64,000 bases of DNA from Chitinophaga pendula. Lineage in GTDB: Bacteria > Bacteroidota > Bacteroidia > Chitinophagales > Chitinophagaceae. Below the pieces are notes generated by a model. It worked only from the letters and a program-made list of their open reading frames with translations. It was not told where the DNA came from and did not search any database. The position numbers were made by a program, and so were the translations under genes. The stretch lies in the NCBI RefSeq assembly GCF_020386615.1, contig NZ_CP077769.1:3348001-3412000 (forward strand). Direction: 5' to 3'. Of this stretch, positions 53,443 to 63,313 are shown piece after piece; position 1 is the stretch's first letter, and the number at the start of each line of letters is the position of its first letter.

Positions 53443-55683
53443 TTATTGGATACGTATCTCATCGCAGCACAAAGCCGGCTTCTTACCTCCTACCAGCCTC
53501 CATATCGGCAGTGTTGGCGGACATTGGGCGGTAACACGGATATATCTGGCAGCAGAGGAACCAGTGGCAAAAGTATAATGGTTGATCTGTACGGAATAAT
53601 CTTCATCAGGGAGTGGAATCTCCTTCTGTGCTACTTTCGTAAAGTGTTGTCCATCTGCAGACGTCTCTATCAGAATCGATAATGGATTAAAAATATAATG
53701 CCTGGCATCCTGTAAAAAATTCATTTCGATCTGGGTCGTTGTTTTTGTACTGCCCAGATCGATTGTTGCGATCATATCCTTACCGTAGGTAAACAGCCAG
53801 TTATAGCTAAAGTCTTTGCCTCCGGTCAGGCCATCTGTCAGTGTACGTTCCTTTTTGGGGGTATACTCTGGTGTAAAAGGATTCACGAGTGCAACAGATG
53901 CTCCCAAAGCGATTCCGGGTGACCATTTGCGAGCCAGCCACTCCTGCCATTCCGCTTCATATGCGTCTGGCGAAAGTCCTCCTTCTGACAATTCGGTTAC
54001 GCCATTTTTCTTACACTGTGCTACAAACTGTTTTACCCGTTGCTTCCACCCAGGCTGTACCATCCCATCGGGTTGCAGGTAACCATATTTTTCTGTACCA
54101 TAGAAACGGGATTGCTGCAGTATCACGTATTCCAGTGAGAGCCGAAGTGTATTGACCCTTTGCTGCAGCATATCCTTATCATTGACGCTAGCTGCGGCTT
54201 TATCCAGCAATGCGCTGTATTGTTCGATCAGGGCAGGAGAAAGATATTGACCGGCGCTGAAAAAGGGATTGCCATATATATCCAGCGAGCTATGTGTACT
54301 TTTAACAGCATTGGTGAGTGCCTCGATATATTGACCAACATAAGTAGCGGCGGCTCCGTAATAGCCTTTCAAAAAGTTTTCCTTTTCTTGCGCAATATCG
54401 GCATCTGGTTTCCACAACAGGCACGATTGCGCATAACTATTCCAGGCGGCCATATCTCCCAGGGTTTCTCCACTACCTTGCGAAAACACGCCTTTAACAC
54501 GATGAGCAGAGAAATACTGAAGATTAGGTTGGAGGTTATTATAATCGGGGAAAGGACTTATATAATTGGTAAACTGAGTGGTATAATCCCAGATAAATAT
54601 ATTTTCCGTTACCTTTTCCCAATCTATCAGGTTTTTACGAAAACCTGCAGCTGAAGGTTCTTGTTCTAATGGTTGATGGCGAAAGGCATCTATAGTACTA
54701 AGCATGATATAGACATTCGCTGCAGGTCTTGTTTTCAGCGGCGCCTTTGCCGTATACCCATAAGCCAATGTAGTAAACCGTTGCTCGGGGAATTGTTTCG
54801 CCACACGATTAACAAATCGTATCAGCGAGCCCTGAGGCCCGCCCTCTTCTTTATCCACCTGCCGGCAAAGATCACAAGTGCAGGCACCGTTCCCATCTTC
54901 TGGTGCCACAGACCAATACATAGCATCAGGATTCCCGGCAATAGCTTTTTTAAACCAGGCTGTGACTAAATTATACACGTTTTCGTTGCTTAGGCAAAGC
55001 TGTTGGGCCTGTCGTTTACCGTTGACCAAGGAATAGTATTCCGGATGTCCTTTGAAATAATCTTTGGGAGGCACCAGTTTAAAAAAGGAATGTCCCCATA
55101 GCCCCCACAAATCTTCAAAACGATGCAATTTATGCCAGGACAGGTATTCTGCGTCAAAGGAAGCTGGGTAGTAGGTTTCCCTATATACAAAAGCAGGCTC
55201 CTGCAGGTCGGCAATATTATCTTTCAGTCGAATGTTTTTAGAGGCGGGAACGGTGGCTGGCCCCTGATCATCTTTGCGGCAGCCCAGGTATGTTTGTAAC
55301 AGGTGGTATATACCATATACAACACCTTGTCCACTTCCACCTCTGACATACAGGGCATTGTTGTGAGTAGCTACGTAATAGCCCTCTGCTTTGATGTTTG
55401 CCGGCCCGGATTTATGTTCAGTGTTACCCACAAATATTGCGGGGATTTCTTTTTTGTACTGGTCTTCTGTAAGTAACGTCAACTTTGCGCCAGATATCCG
55501 TTGTATATAGTCCCGGAGGATGCTGGCAGCCTTACTTTCTGCTTTAGTAGGTTCGGCGGGTGTAACGATCACGTATAGACTACGCCCCTGCTCTACCAGT
55601 AAGATATCTGCACTGTTCTGCCCACAGGCAGTTAATAAGTAGGCGGTAATTGAAAACAGGAAGCTAAACATAAATCTCCGCAT
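53443..55683 (-). CDS. DUF4838 lipoprotein with discoidin-like C-terminus
   Basis: 746 residues. Lipobox LLTAC (Cys20). N-terminal GH20-type accessory domain (about 30-150; YVIVTPAEPTKAESKAASIL, VYGIYHLLQTYLGCR), then DUF4838 (TIM-barrel-like; FKGHPEYYSLVNGKRQ, YWSVAPEDGNGACTCDLCRQ) and a C-terminal F5/8 type C-like carbohydrate-binding domain (TIDLGSTKTTTQIEMNFLQD, ARYIRVTAQ). Probably a glycan-processing or binding protein on the cell surface; catalytic activity unproven. It starts 10 bp after the YaiO-like gene and is the last gene of the exopolysaccharide operon. Confidence 0.88.
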   Translation of the reverse strand: MRRFMFSFLFSITAYLLTACGQNSADILLVEQGRSLYVIVTPAEPTKAESKAASILRDYIQRISGAKLTLLTEDQYKKEIPAIFVGNTEHKSGPANIKAEGYYVATHNNALYVRGGSGQGVVYGIYHLLQTYLGCRKDDQGPATVPASKNIRLKDNIADLQEPAFVYRETYYPASFDAEYLSWHKLHRFEDLWGLWGHSFFKLVPPKDYFKGHPEYYSLVNGKRQAQQLCLSNENVYNLVTAWFKKAIAGNPDAMYWSVAPEDGNGACTCDLCRQVDKEEGGPQGSLIRFVNRVAKQFPEQRFTTLAYGYTAKAPLKTRPAANVYIMLSTIDAFRHQPLEQEPSAAGFRKNLIDWEKVTENIFIWDYTTQFTNYISPFPDYNNLQPNLQYFSAHRVKGVFSQGSGETLGDMAAWNSYAQSCLLWKPDADIAQEKENFLKGYYGAAATYVGQYIEALTNAVKSTHSSLDIYGNPFFSAGQYLSPALIEQYSALLDKAAASVNDKDMLQQRVNTLRLSLEYVILQQSRFYGTEKYGYLQPDGMVQPGWKQRVKQFVAQCKKNGVTELSEGGLSPDAYEAEWQEWLARKWSPGIALGASVALVNPFTPEYTPKKERTLTDGLTGGKDFSYNWLFTYGKDMIATIDLGSTKTTTQIEMNFLQDARHYIFNPLSILIETSADGQHFTKVAQKEIPLPDEDYSVQINHYTFATGSSAARYIRVTAQCPPTLPIWRLVGGKKPALCCDEIRIQ

Positions 55684-55693
55684 TGTAAGTCTG

Positions 55694-58555
55694 TTAAAAC
55701 CTTCGCTGAAGCGTTATATAAATATCGTATTGATTTTGATACCCTGTATTGGTGATCTTCTGATTAATCCAGGTACCGAATAACCCGATGGTCGTACGAT
55801 AATGCAATACTTTCTGATAACCTGCGCCGATGCTGTGCGTTAGCAAACCGGATAGATTTGGAAAGTTGATCAGGCGGCTGCGATCATCCGGCGAGGTACC
55901 CAAACCGGCTATTAGTTGCAGGTAATCCTGTCGCCTATTCATGTAATAACGGGTAGTCAGGTTAAAGGCCGTATAAAAATCTGACGCCTCGCTAATGGCA
56001 AATCCTCTAAGATTAACCCAGAAATCGCCGAAAGGTTTTGCCACCGACAATACTCCAGAGAAATTACTGGTGCTGTCCAGGTTAAGGTAACGACCACCCA
56101 GCTCTACTTCAAATTCTTTACCAAAAGTTTTAAAAATGGAATAGGCAGCTCTTAGCTGCGGAAAGACTAAGTTATTGGAATATGCCACCATTCCGTACGA
56201 ATACAGTTTGCTATTATGTGTATAATATAATTCAGCGAGCCCCTGCAGCCCATTACCAGTCTTCCTTCCGGCATAGTTCAGCTGAAAAGCATAAGAGCCA
56301 CGTTTCATAAAGCGGCGATATTCTACCGTTGCAATATTGTATTTATCCGAATTATAGTCATAACTCGAATTGAGGAAGTATAATCCGAATTGGTTTTTCA
56401 ATGTTTTGCTTTGCAAGTAGTCCCGGTAATCCGCATTCGCAGCTGTATGCTGCAACGTTACTACTGAATCTGCCGTTAATGCGGCTGTCACATAGTCTTT
56501 TTTGTTTTCCAGGGTGATCGCACGTTTTAGGAGGAAGGTCTCATTACCTGGGTAGTATTTGATTCCCTGGCTGATGTATATAAGCGCACTATCATATTGT
56601 TGCCGGCCATTGAGGATATTAATACTGTATAAAAGTGCCAGGGAGTCTTTATTATTCAAGGTTAATACCTTACTAAAAACCTCCAAAGCGCTGTCTGGTT
56701 GCTGGTTACGCTGGAAGCTTTGCCCTTGGCTCATCAGACTGGTGATATAGGCCTGCTTATACTTCAGGGTATAAGGATACTTGTTCATGAGGGCAGCGCT
56801 GATGGCAGCCGACTCATCATACCGATGCAGGTCTTGCAACACAGCAGCTTTCTTTAACAGAAATTCGCGATTATCCGGGTAGTAACCAATTGCCTTATCG
56901 GCAAAATACAAGGCGCTATCGGCGTTTCCGGTCGCACTTTGCATGTTGATCATGTATTCCAGTGCTTCCTGATTGGATGGTGCTACTGCCAGGACTTGTT
57001 CAAATTGCTGTTTTGCCAGGTCATATTCCTCTGCTTTCATGAATATACGTCCCTGCGTCAGACGCATATCTACCAGATTATTGTTATATCTGTCATCACG
57101 CGGATAACGGGAGCTCAGTTGAGCAGCTATTTCCGCGGCCTCTTCATACCTGCCTGCATCTGACAAAACGCCTGCTTTTTTCATCAGGAAATAGGCATTG
57201 TCCGGATACTGGGTTAATGCCTGATCCAATACCTGTAGTGCTGCTGTGGCATTTTTCTGAGAAATATAGGTATTGGCCAGCAGGTTAAGGATTATAGTAT
57301 CTGCTGGGCTTGCTTCCAGTGCGGTTGTGAAGGACGACAATGCCAGGTCATATTGTTGTTGGGCCAGATATTCTCTTCCTGTAGCAGTTTCCAGCGTCAC
57401 AAGCCTCTCTTGTAATGCGGGGCTAGGTGTACGCCGATACAATAATTCAGCGATCGCAGCTGCACTGCCATATTTATGATCGCCTTCCAGGACATCCATT
57501 TTCAGCGTCAGCAGGCGGATATCGTTAGGGTTATTTTTCAGCCCACGATTGATCCAAGCCAGTGCTTCGCGGTATGCTCCGCGGGTCATGCTATAGCCGA
57601 TCAGTTTGTCGAGGGCTTCTCTATTTCCTGGTTCCCGTTCAAGCACACTGGCATACAGAGAATAAGGATCATTATTGGTGTAGTAAGCGGCGGCCTCCAT
57701 TCTGAGTGATGTCTCTAGGGAACGGGCTTTTGCGTTGGTGGGGTATCTACGTATTATCTCCTGTAATGTAATAATGGCTTCTGCATAGGCATGCATTTCC
57801 TGCAGGATACCTAATTTTCTCATTAACAAATCATAGTTACCGGGGGAAGCAGCTAATGCTTCGTTGACTACATCCAGCGCGGCACCATAATTACTGCCCT
57901 TCAATGACAAACCCAGACTTGCTTCCCTGGCGTCTTGATTCCGGGGATCAGCGAGTAATACGCGGTCGAAGTTCTGGCGTGCCATGTTATTATTTCCGAG
58001 CTGCTGATAATATTTTCCACTCAGCAGGTAATGTTCTATGTATGCATTTCGGACGGTAGTATCCTGCGGGTACTTACCCATTAGAGACTCAGCCAATTCA
58101 TGGCCCTGATATATTTTATGTTGCAGGTTGAGTATTCCCAGCTTTTTCAACATGAATTCCTGACTGCCTGGAAACTCGCTCAGTGCCTCATCTACATAAC
58201 ATGCTGCCTCTTCCAATTTGCTGGTGGTCAACTCTACATTAATAGCATAGTAATAAGCATCGCGATAACGGGGATTTTTGGTCAATACTTTTCTGATATA
58301 TTGCCTGGACAGATCGTATTGTTTGGTGAGCATATATAAGCGGGCCAGCAGCAGTTCCTGATCAATAAAATCTGGTTGTTCTTTCAGTGCCTGCCTGGAC
58401 AAGGCAATCGCTTTTTCGTAATGCTGTTGTTTGGTTTCCTGTAATGCCTGTTCATACAGGGCCTCAGCGTTATTTTTCTGTTTAAAAATCTGCGCTTGTA
58501 CCTGGGAGATCAGGCATATCAACAGTCCGGATAACAGATATTTTAATACAGTCAT
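55694..58555 (-). CDS. TPR-repeat protein with C-terminal YaiO-type outer-membrane barrel
   Basis: 953 residues. Signal peptide (MTVLKYLLSGLLICLISQVQ). Residues about 25-700 are tetratricopeptide repeats arranged in a longer period of about 110 residues (hallmark: YYP-x-N-xx-FLLK-, then RY-x-E-AA, then VL-x-x-P-x-N-xx-AL). The last 240 residues are a YaiO-family beta barrel (YEYxRFM, SYAFQLNYAGRKTGNGLQGL, ... LQRRF). The layout resembles exporters of polysaccharides such as PgaA or BcsC. It is placed between GT2 synthases and a surface lipoprotein. Confidence 0.88.
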   Translation of the reverse strand: MTVLKYLLSGLLICLISQVQAQIFKQKNNAEALYEQALQETKQQHYEKAIALSRQALKEQPDFIDQELLLARLYMLTKQYDLSRQYIRKVLTKNPRYRDAYYYAINVELTTSKLEEAACYVDEALSEFPGSQEFMLKKLGILNLQHKIYQGHELAESLMGKYPQDTTVRNAYIEHYLLSGKYYQQLGNNNMARQNFDRVLLADPRNQDAREASLGLSLKGSNYGAALDVVNEALAASPGNYDLLMRKLGILQEMHAYAEAIITLQEIIRRYPTNAKARSLETSLRMEAAAYYTNNDPYSLYASVLEREPGNREALDKLIGYSMTRGAYREALAWINRGLKNNPNDIRLLTLKMDVLEGDHKYGSAAAIAELLYRRTPSPALQERLVTLETATGREYLAQQQYDLALSSFTTALEASPADTIILNLLANTYISQKNATAALQVLDQALTQYPDNAYFLMKKAGVLSDAGRYEEAAEIAAQLSSRYPRDDRYNNNLVDMRLTQGRIFMKAEEYDLAKQQFEQVLAVAPSNQEALEYMINMQSATGNADSALYFADKAIGYYPDNREFLLKKAAVLQDLHRYDESAAISAALMNKYPYTLKYKQAYITSLMSQGQSFQRNQQPDSALEVFSKVLTLNNKDSLALLYSINILNGRQQYDSALIYISQGIKYYPGNETFLLKRAITLENKKDYVTAALTADSVVTLQHTAANADYRDYLQSKTLKNQFGLYFLNSSYDYNSDKYNIATVEYRRFMKRGSYAFQLNYAGRKTGNGLQGLAELYYTHNSKLYSYGMVAYSNNLVFPQLRAAYSIFKTFGKEFEVELGGRYLNLDSTSNFSGVLSVAKPFGDFWVNLRGFAISEASDFYTAFNLTTRYYMNRRQDYLQLIAGLGTSPDDRSRLINFPNLSGLLTHSIGAGYQKVLHYRTTIGLFGTWINQKITNTGYQNQYDIYITLQRRF

Positions 58556-58579
58556 TAGTTTAGTCTTAATTTAAGAGTA

Positions 58580-60058
58580 TTATTTTTTCTTACCGAATCC
58601 CTGTCTTTGCATGTTACCCCAGGAGGTTTTCTTTCCGATGAGGAAAAACCAATAGCCGCGCAAGGCAAAAAATACGATCAGCGGATGATACAGCAATGGT
58701 TCTAAAAATGCCATCAAGGCTAATCCTATTACTTCGCGCCAGGTTTTATAATAGCCATAAGTCAGCTGGTCCCAGCATATTGCCAAGGTAGTGATCATGA
58801 CGGAGTAGAGGTAGACAAAGATGAGGAGGATGACAGCATAAAGCCAGTTCACCTGGTTTGTGCAGATGAGGTATATATAGTATAATATGCCGACAAATTC
58901 GATGATAGGTGCCAAAAATTCAAAGAAGAGGTTGTATGGCAGTACGATCAGGCCCAGCTTCTTATACCGTGGATTGAAGATGATCTTTCTGTGTAATGTC
59001 ATTATTTCGGCCAGACCGCGCCCCCATCGGGTGCGTTGCCGGCTAAATATTTTCATGTTAGGAGGGCCTTCCGTCCAACATTGTGTAGTAGGAATGTATC
59101 TTATCGCATATTTCATTTTATTGTCCAGCATGTAGGCACACATGCGGGTTACAATATCCATATCCTCCGCAAAAGAAGAATGGTCATATCCACCTGCTTT
59201 GATAGCTACTTCTTTGTCGAACAGACCAAGTCCACCAGATACATTAGGTACACTATTCATCTTACTCCAGCCCATTTTGCCCAGTACGTATGCCCTTATG
59301 TACTCCATTTCCTGGAAGCGAGGCAATAGTTTTTCGGGAGGTCGTACCCTCGTGATTACGCCTTCATCTACTTCAGTGGAATTGGCTAGTCTCAGGGTAG
59401 CGCCAGTGGCGATTACCTGTCGACTATCTTCCACGACATGTACATAACCACATTGGGGGCAGGGCTCTCCTACTTCTTTGGTTTCTTTATGTTCCTCATC
59501 CATGAACGGTTTAATCATTCTAAGGAGGGTATCTTTTTCTATGATACAGTCTACATCTGTACAAAGGAAGTAATCGAAGGAGGCGGCGTTAATACCTGCA
59601 TTGGAAGCATCTGCCTTACTTTTTCCATTTATTTTGTCAATGACCAACAGCTTATCATAAGCGATATTAGTGGATTTATACAGTTGTTTTACTGGTTTAG
59701 TTACAATGCGTTCATTATAGGCAAAATCAATGGGAACGAGTTCAAATTCCCTGATCAGCTTTTCAAGTGTGTCGTCGGTGCTCCCATCATTGACAATGAT
59801 CACTTCAAAACGAGTATAGTTAAGTGTAAGCAGGGATCTTACGTTCATGATGATCGTCACGCCTTCGTTAAAAGCAGGTGCTATTACGGATATACCTGGT
59901 GTCAGCGGGGAGTTAAGCAGGTGGTCATAGTTAGTAAAACTGGCTTTTTTGCGGAATTTGATGATACCACGAAAAGACAGATAAGCTAATATTGCGTACA
60001 TTATTAACAGTACGCAACCATATATAAATACGCCACCTTCAAATAAAGTTCTGATCAT
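58580..60058 (-). CDS. Processive GT2 membrane glycosyltransferase, paralog B
   Basis: 492 residues. N-terminal membrane segment(s), GT-A domain with D-D-D-QxxRW: VNDGSTDD (91-93), CTDVDC (168-171), AED (298-300), SRQRTRWGRGL (341-345 QRTRW), then about three to four C-terminal membrane helices. This is the layout of PgaC/IcaA/BcsA/hyaluronan synthases that polymerise and extrude beta-linked glycans. It differs from paralog A by an insertion of about 20 residues at 187-210 with CPQCGY at 200-205. It ends WGNMQRQGFGKKK like paralog A. It begins 16 bp after paralog A stops. Confidence 0.92.
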   Translation of the reverse strand: MIRTLFEGGVFIYGCVLLIMYAILAYLSFRGIIKFRKKASFTNYDHLLNSPLTPGISVIAPAFNEGVTIIMNVRSLLTLNYTRFEVIIVNDGSTDDTLEKLIREFELVPIDFAYNERIVTKPVKQLYKSTNIAYDKLLVIDKINGKSKADASNAGINAASFDYFLCTDVDCIIEKDTLLRMIKPFMDEEHKETKEVGEPCPQCGYVHVVEDSRQVIATGATLRLANSTEVDEGVITRVRPPEKLLPRFQEMEYIRAYVLGKMGWSKMNSVPNVSGGLGLFDKEVAIKAGGYDHSSFAEDMDIVTRMCAYMLDNKMKYAIRYIPTTQCWTEGPPNMKIFSRQRTRWGRGLAEIMTLHRKIIFNPRYKKLGLIVLPYNLFFEFLAPIIEFVGILYYIYLICTNQVNWLYAVILLIFVYLYSVMITTLAICWDQLTYGYYKTWREVIGLALMAFLEPLLYHPLIVFFALRGYWFFLIGKKTSWGNMQRQGFGKKK

Positions 60059-60073
60059 AGCAGCTGCTTTTCT

Positions 60074-61504
60074 TTATTTTTTCTTTCCAAATCCTTGTCT
60101 TTGCATATTGCCCCAGGTACTTTTCTTACCTGTAAGGAAATAATAATATCCACGAAGCGAAAAGAATACGATGAGGGGATGATATAGCAGAAACTCCAGG
60201 AAGGGCGTCAGGCAGAGATAGGCCACCTCCTTCCAGGTCTTGTAGTATCGGAAGCTGAGTTGGTCCCATAGTATTGAGATGGTGGTGATCATTACTGCAT
60301 AAGTATATACGAAAAGCAGTAATAATAGTGCATAAGGCCAGTTGATATTTCCTGTGAGTGCTAATATTATATATATAATGATACCAGATGCCTCAATAAT
60401 GGGCGCAAGTAATTCGAAGAAAAAGTTGAAAGGAAACACCACCAATCCCATTCTACCATAATTCGGATTCATGAACATACCAAAGTGGGAGGTAATCAGC
60501 TGTGCAAGCCCTCTGGCCCAGCGGGTACGCTGCCGGCTGAATATTTTTAGTGTAGCCGGAGCTTCGGTCCAGCAGAGTGTTCTCGGTATATATCTTACGG
60601 CGTAATCGATGCGGTTTTCGTGTGCATAACGACACATGCGGGTGAGCAGCTCCATATCTTCTCCGAAAGAGCTATGGTCATAGCCACCGCAGCGGATCGC
60701 CACTTCTTTATCAAACAATCCTAGCCCGCCGGATACGTTCGGAACACAGTTGATGTAGCTCCAACCCATTTTCCCTAATACAAACGAGCGGATGTACTCT
60801 ACCTCCTGGAACCTGGGTAATAGCTGAGATGGTGGGCGCATGCGAGTCATTACCCCTTCATCGAATTCGGAGGAGTTAGCAATACGAAGGGTGGCACCGG
60901 TGGCGATAACCCTTTTCCCCCGCTCCTGCATAACTGGTACTATTAGTTCCAGTAAGGTATCTTTATGCAGGATACAGTCTACGTCGGTACACACAAAATA
61001 ATCGAAAGAAGCTACATTAATCCCTGCATTTACTGCATCTGCTTTACTTTTCCCGTTGACTTTGTCTATGACTAACAATGATGAATAGGCAGGGTCGGTA
61101 GATTTATAGATCTTCCGGATGGGCTGCGACATAATCTTGGTGGTGTAGGCGAAGTCGACCACTACCAGTTTGAACTCTGCAATGAGTTGTTCCATGGTAT
61201 TATCGGTGCTACCATCATTGATCAATACGATCTCATATCTTGGGTAATTCAGTGTCAGGAGGGATCGTACGTTGGATATGATGGTAAGTCCCTCATTAAA
61301 GGCAGGTGCCAGAATGGTGATCCCGGGAGCCAGTGGCGAGCTGGCAAGTATATCCAGTTGATATTTACGATTATTATTAATATAAAAGCGTATAGCCAGC
61401 ATAGATAATATAGCCAGCAAGGCATAAACGGCCAACAGCACGATGCCGTAAACAAACAGGACATTTTCATATATCCGGCCCAGTGTTAGAAAAAAGCCCT
61501 CCAT
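60074..61504 (-). CDS. Processive GT2 membrane glycosyltransferase, paralog A
   Basis: 476 residues from the ATG at 61504 (MEGFFLTLGRIYENV); a longer upstream reading to 61603 lies inside the HEAT gene. Motifs INDGSTDN (97-99), CTDVDC (173-177), GED (281-283) and SRQRTRWARGL (325-329). C-terminal membrane helices follow. High similarity to paralog B along the whole length. Its start overlaps the HEAT-gene stop in the form TAATG, so translation is coupled. Confidence 0.92.
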   Translation of the reverse strand: MEGFFLTLGRIYENVLFVYGIVLLAVYALLAILSMLAIRFYINNNRKYQLDILASSPLAPGITILAPAFNEGLTIISNVRSLLTLNYPRYEIVLINDGSTDNTMEQLIAEFKLVVVDFAYTTKIMSQPIRKIYKSTDPAYSSLLVIDKVNGKSKADAVNAGINVASFDYFVCTDVDCILHKDTLLELIVPVMQERGKRVIATGATLRIANSSEFDEGVMTRMRPPSQLLPRFQEVEYIRSFVLGKMGWSYINCVPNVSGGLGLFDKEVAIRCGGYDHSSFGEDMELLTRMCRYAHENRIDYAVRYIPRTLCWTEAPATLKIFSRQRTRWARGLAQLITSHFGMFMNPNYGRMGLVVFPFNFFFELLAPIIEASGIIIYIILALTGNINWPYALLLLLFVYTYAVMITTISILWDQLSFRYYKTWKEVAYLCLTPFLEFLLYHPLIVFFSLRGYYYFLTGKKSTWGNMQRQGFGKKK

Positions 61505-62658
61505 TAGTATTTTATTAATGGGTTCATGCAATGCTTCAGGATACGTAAGCTTTCCGGGTCTGCGGTATCGAGTAACTCCTGTATTACCTGGCTGGCAATC
61601 CATTCATTTTTTACCAGGGATTTGGCGGCATTCTTCCGGAGATCAAAATTGGTAGAATGCAGGAATTCCTGTTTGAGGAAATCGATATGCCGGCCGCTGC
61701 TAATACGACCTACTGCTTTCAGGATGGCTATCTGGCAATGGAGAGGCTGACTGCTGTACATTGATACCAGTCTGTCTTCCACATCTGGTACCCTTAGTTT
61801 ACCCAGGCACCTGATAGCATCTGTCCGGAGGTAGTGGTCTTTGGTATCCAGCAATTTGATAACGGCTGATACAGCAGGTAGCTGATTATAGTGTGTGATG
61901 AGGAGTAGGCAGAATGATACTACGCTTTTGTTATTAGAATAGGTTACCCATCGGGCGAAGTTAGGGATGGCGATATCTTCGGTGGTGGTGATAATCCGGA
62001 AGAGCTCGACCTGGTCCCACATCAGCAAGGGGTCAGTGACGACATCAAAGAATTTGAAGGGTTCGTTTTTGCTTAGTTTTATATAGGCATGGCGGGCAGC
62101 GGCTCTGAGTTCACGGTTACGGCTATTGGTCAGCGGTAGTAGGGTTACATCTGCTACGGGGATTTCCATTTCCATGAATTCTGTCAGTGCCCGCACTTTT
62201 CTGGCCCAATGCCTTGACTTCATTTGTTTGAGGGTATCCTTGCTCAGGTCGAGCTGGATATAGAGATTACGCAGGAGATGCCCGGCATTGCCTCTGACGT
62301 TACGCCGGAAGTGTATGATACGGTCGGTGACGGCCTGCCTGGCCCATTTTTTATCCAAAGGTAGCTCCTGGAAAGCTTCCAGATCCATCTGAATGTGATC
62401 GGCCGGTTCTCCTGCCGCTATTGCCGGATTGGCCAGCACCTGTTCTACTATCAGGTTATCGATCTCAGGTAGCAGACCAGCCAGTCGCTTGTTGCGTTTA
62501 TAGCCTCTGAAACGGCTACGCAATATAGATAGATATGCCAGCAAGGTGATTATTACCGCGACTACAATAAATACTATTGCCAGTTTTATTGCCAACGGAG
62601 CACCTTGAAATACATTAAAAATAGGTTCCAGGAAGGATGGTACTTGGATTTCGAACAT
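61504..62658 (-). CDS. Membrane-anchored HEAT-repeat protein
   Basis: 384 residues. One hydrophobic helix near residues 22-50 (LAIKLAIVFIVVAVIITLLA), a short basic loop, then about 300 residues of HEAT-like helical pairs (VTDRIIHFRRNVRGNAGHLL, LRAAARHAYIKL, YLRTDAIRCLGKLRVPDVED, LRKNAAKSLVKNEWIASQVI). A scaffold is suggested. It sits between the regulator and the GT2 synthases, coupled to paralog A (TAATG) and 3 bp from the regulator. Confidence 0.85.
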   Translation of the reverse strand: MFEIQVPSFLEPIFNVFQGAPLAIKLAIVFIVVAVIITLLAYLSILRSRFRGYKRNKRLAGLLPEIDNLIVEQVLANPAIAAGEPADHIQMDLEAFQELPLDKKWARQAVTDRIIHFRRNVRGNAGHLLRNLYIQLDLSKDTLKQMKSRHWARKVRALTEFMEMEIPVADVTLLPLTNSRNRELRAAARHAYIKLSKNEPFKFFDVVTDPLLMWDQVELFRIITTTEDIAIPNFARWVTYSNNKSVVSFCLLLITHYNQLPAVSAVIKLLDTKDHYLRTDAIRCLGKLRVPDVEDRLVSMYSSQPLHCQIAILKAVGRISSGRHIDFLKQEFLHSTNFDLRKNAAKSLVKNEWIASQVIQELLDTADPESLRILKHCMNPLIKY

Positions 62659-62661
62659 CGA

Positions 62662-63033
62662 CTATTTATTCTTCATTAACAATCGCTTTACCCGAATGAG
62701 TAGTTCAGCAGGTATGATTGGTTTTTTCAGGAAGTCATCTGCGCCCAGTTTAAATCCTTCCATTACCATATCTTCATTACCTGCATTGGATACAATAATA
62801 ACCGGAATAGGGTTCGGCTGGCTTTTTACCTTACTCAATATTTCAAATCCATTGGCGTAAGGCATCATAATATCTGTAATGATCAGGTCATACCCATAAG
62901 CAGAGGCTTCCAGTTTTTCGAATGCTTCTTTCCCATTGGATACATGATCCAGCTGATATTCTGAAGAGGAGAGAATCCTGGCTACAATTTTTGGCATTAT
63001 CTCATCGTCTTCGACTAGCAAAATTTTACTCAT
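62662..63033 (-). CDS. Single-domain response regulator
   Basis: 123 residues from ATG 63033 (MSKILLVEDDEIMPKIVARI); an upstream reading would be shorter in evidence. CheY-like: acidic pair EDD, phosphoacceptor Asp in DLIITDIMMPY, Lys in DDFLKKPIIP. No output domain, so it acts by protein contact, for example through the HEAT protein. It is the first gene of the six-gene operon and diverges from the CHASE3 kinase, its probable partner. Confidence 0.92.
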   Translation of the reverse strand: MSKILLVEDDEIMPKIVARILSSSEYQLDHVSNGKEAFEKLEASAYGYDLIITDIMMPYANGFEILSKVKSQPNPIPVIIVSNAGNEDMVMEGFKLGADDFLKKPIIPAELLIRVKRLLMKNK

Positions 63034-63313
63034 TTTGGCAAGCGTTTTTATGATGTAGTCACCGGTAGAACGGCGATACAATCACTTCTATTAATTGGTT
63101 TCGGACACAGTTAGCGGTTTTTTCAAAGATATTGGTCAATTTGATCCTTGATGCTTAGTTTATGTGTTATTCGGTATATACTACAAAATTCAATAAAAAG
63201 TTTTTAACTATGCGTCAAAGTTATGTTACTTTTTATAAGTATTATTCTGTTGTACAAAGATATGCATATGAATGCATTTAGGTATTTTTATCCTGTTTTA
63301 AGTCATTAAATAT
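63034..63313. promoter_or_regulatory. Divergent control region
   Basis: 280 bases between the response-regulator operon and the CHASE3 kinase. On the minus strand TATCTTTG occurs at 63255-63262 and TAACTTTG at 63216-63223, each a match to the -7 consensus, but without a good -33 box. Confidence 0.4.
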
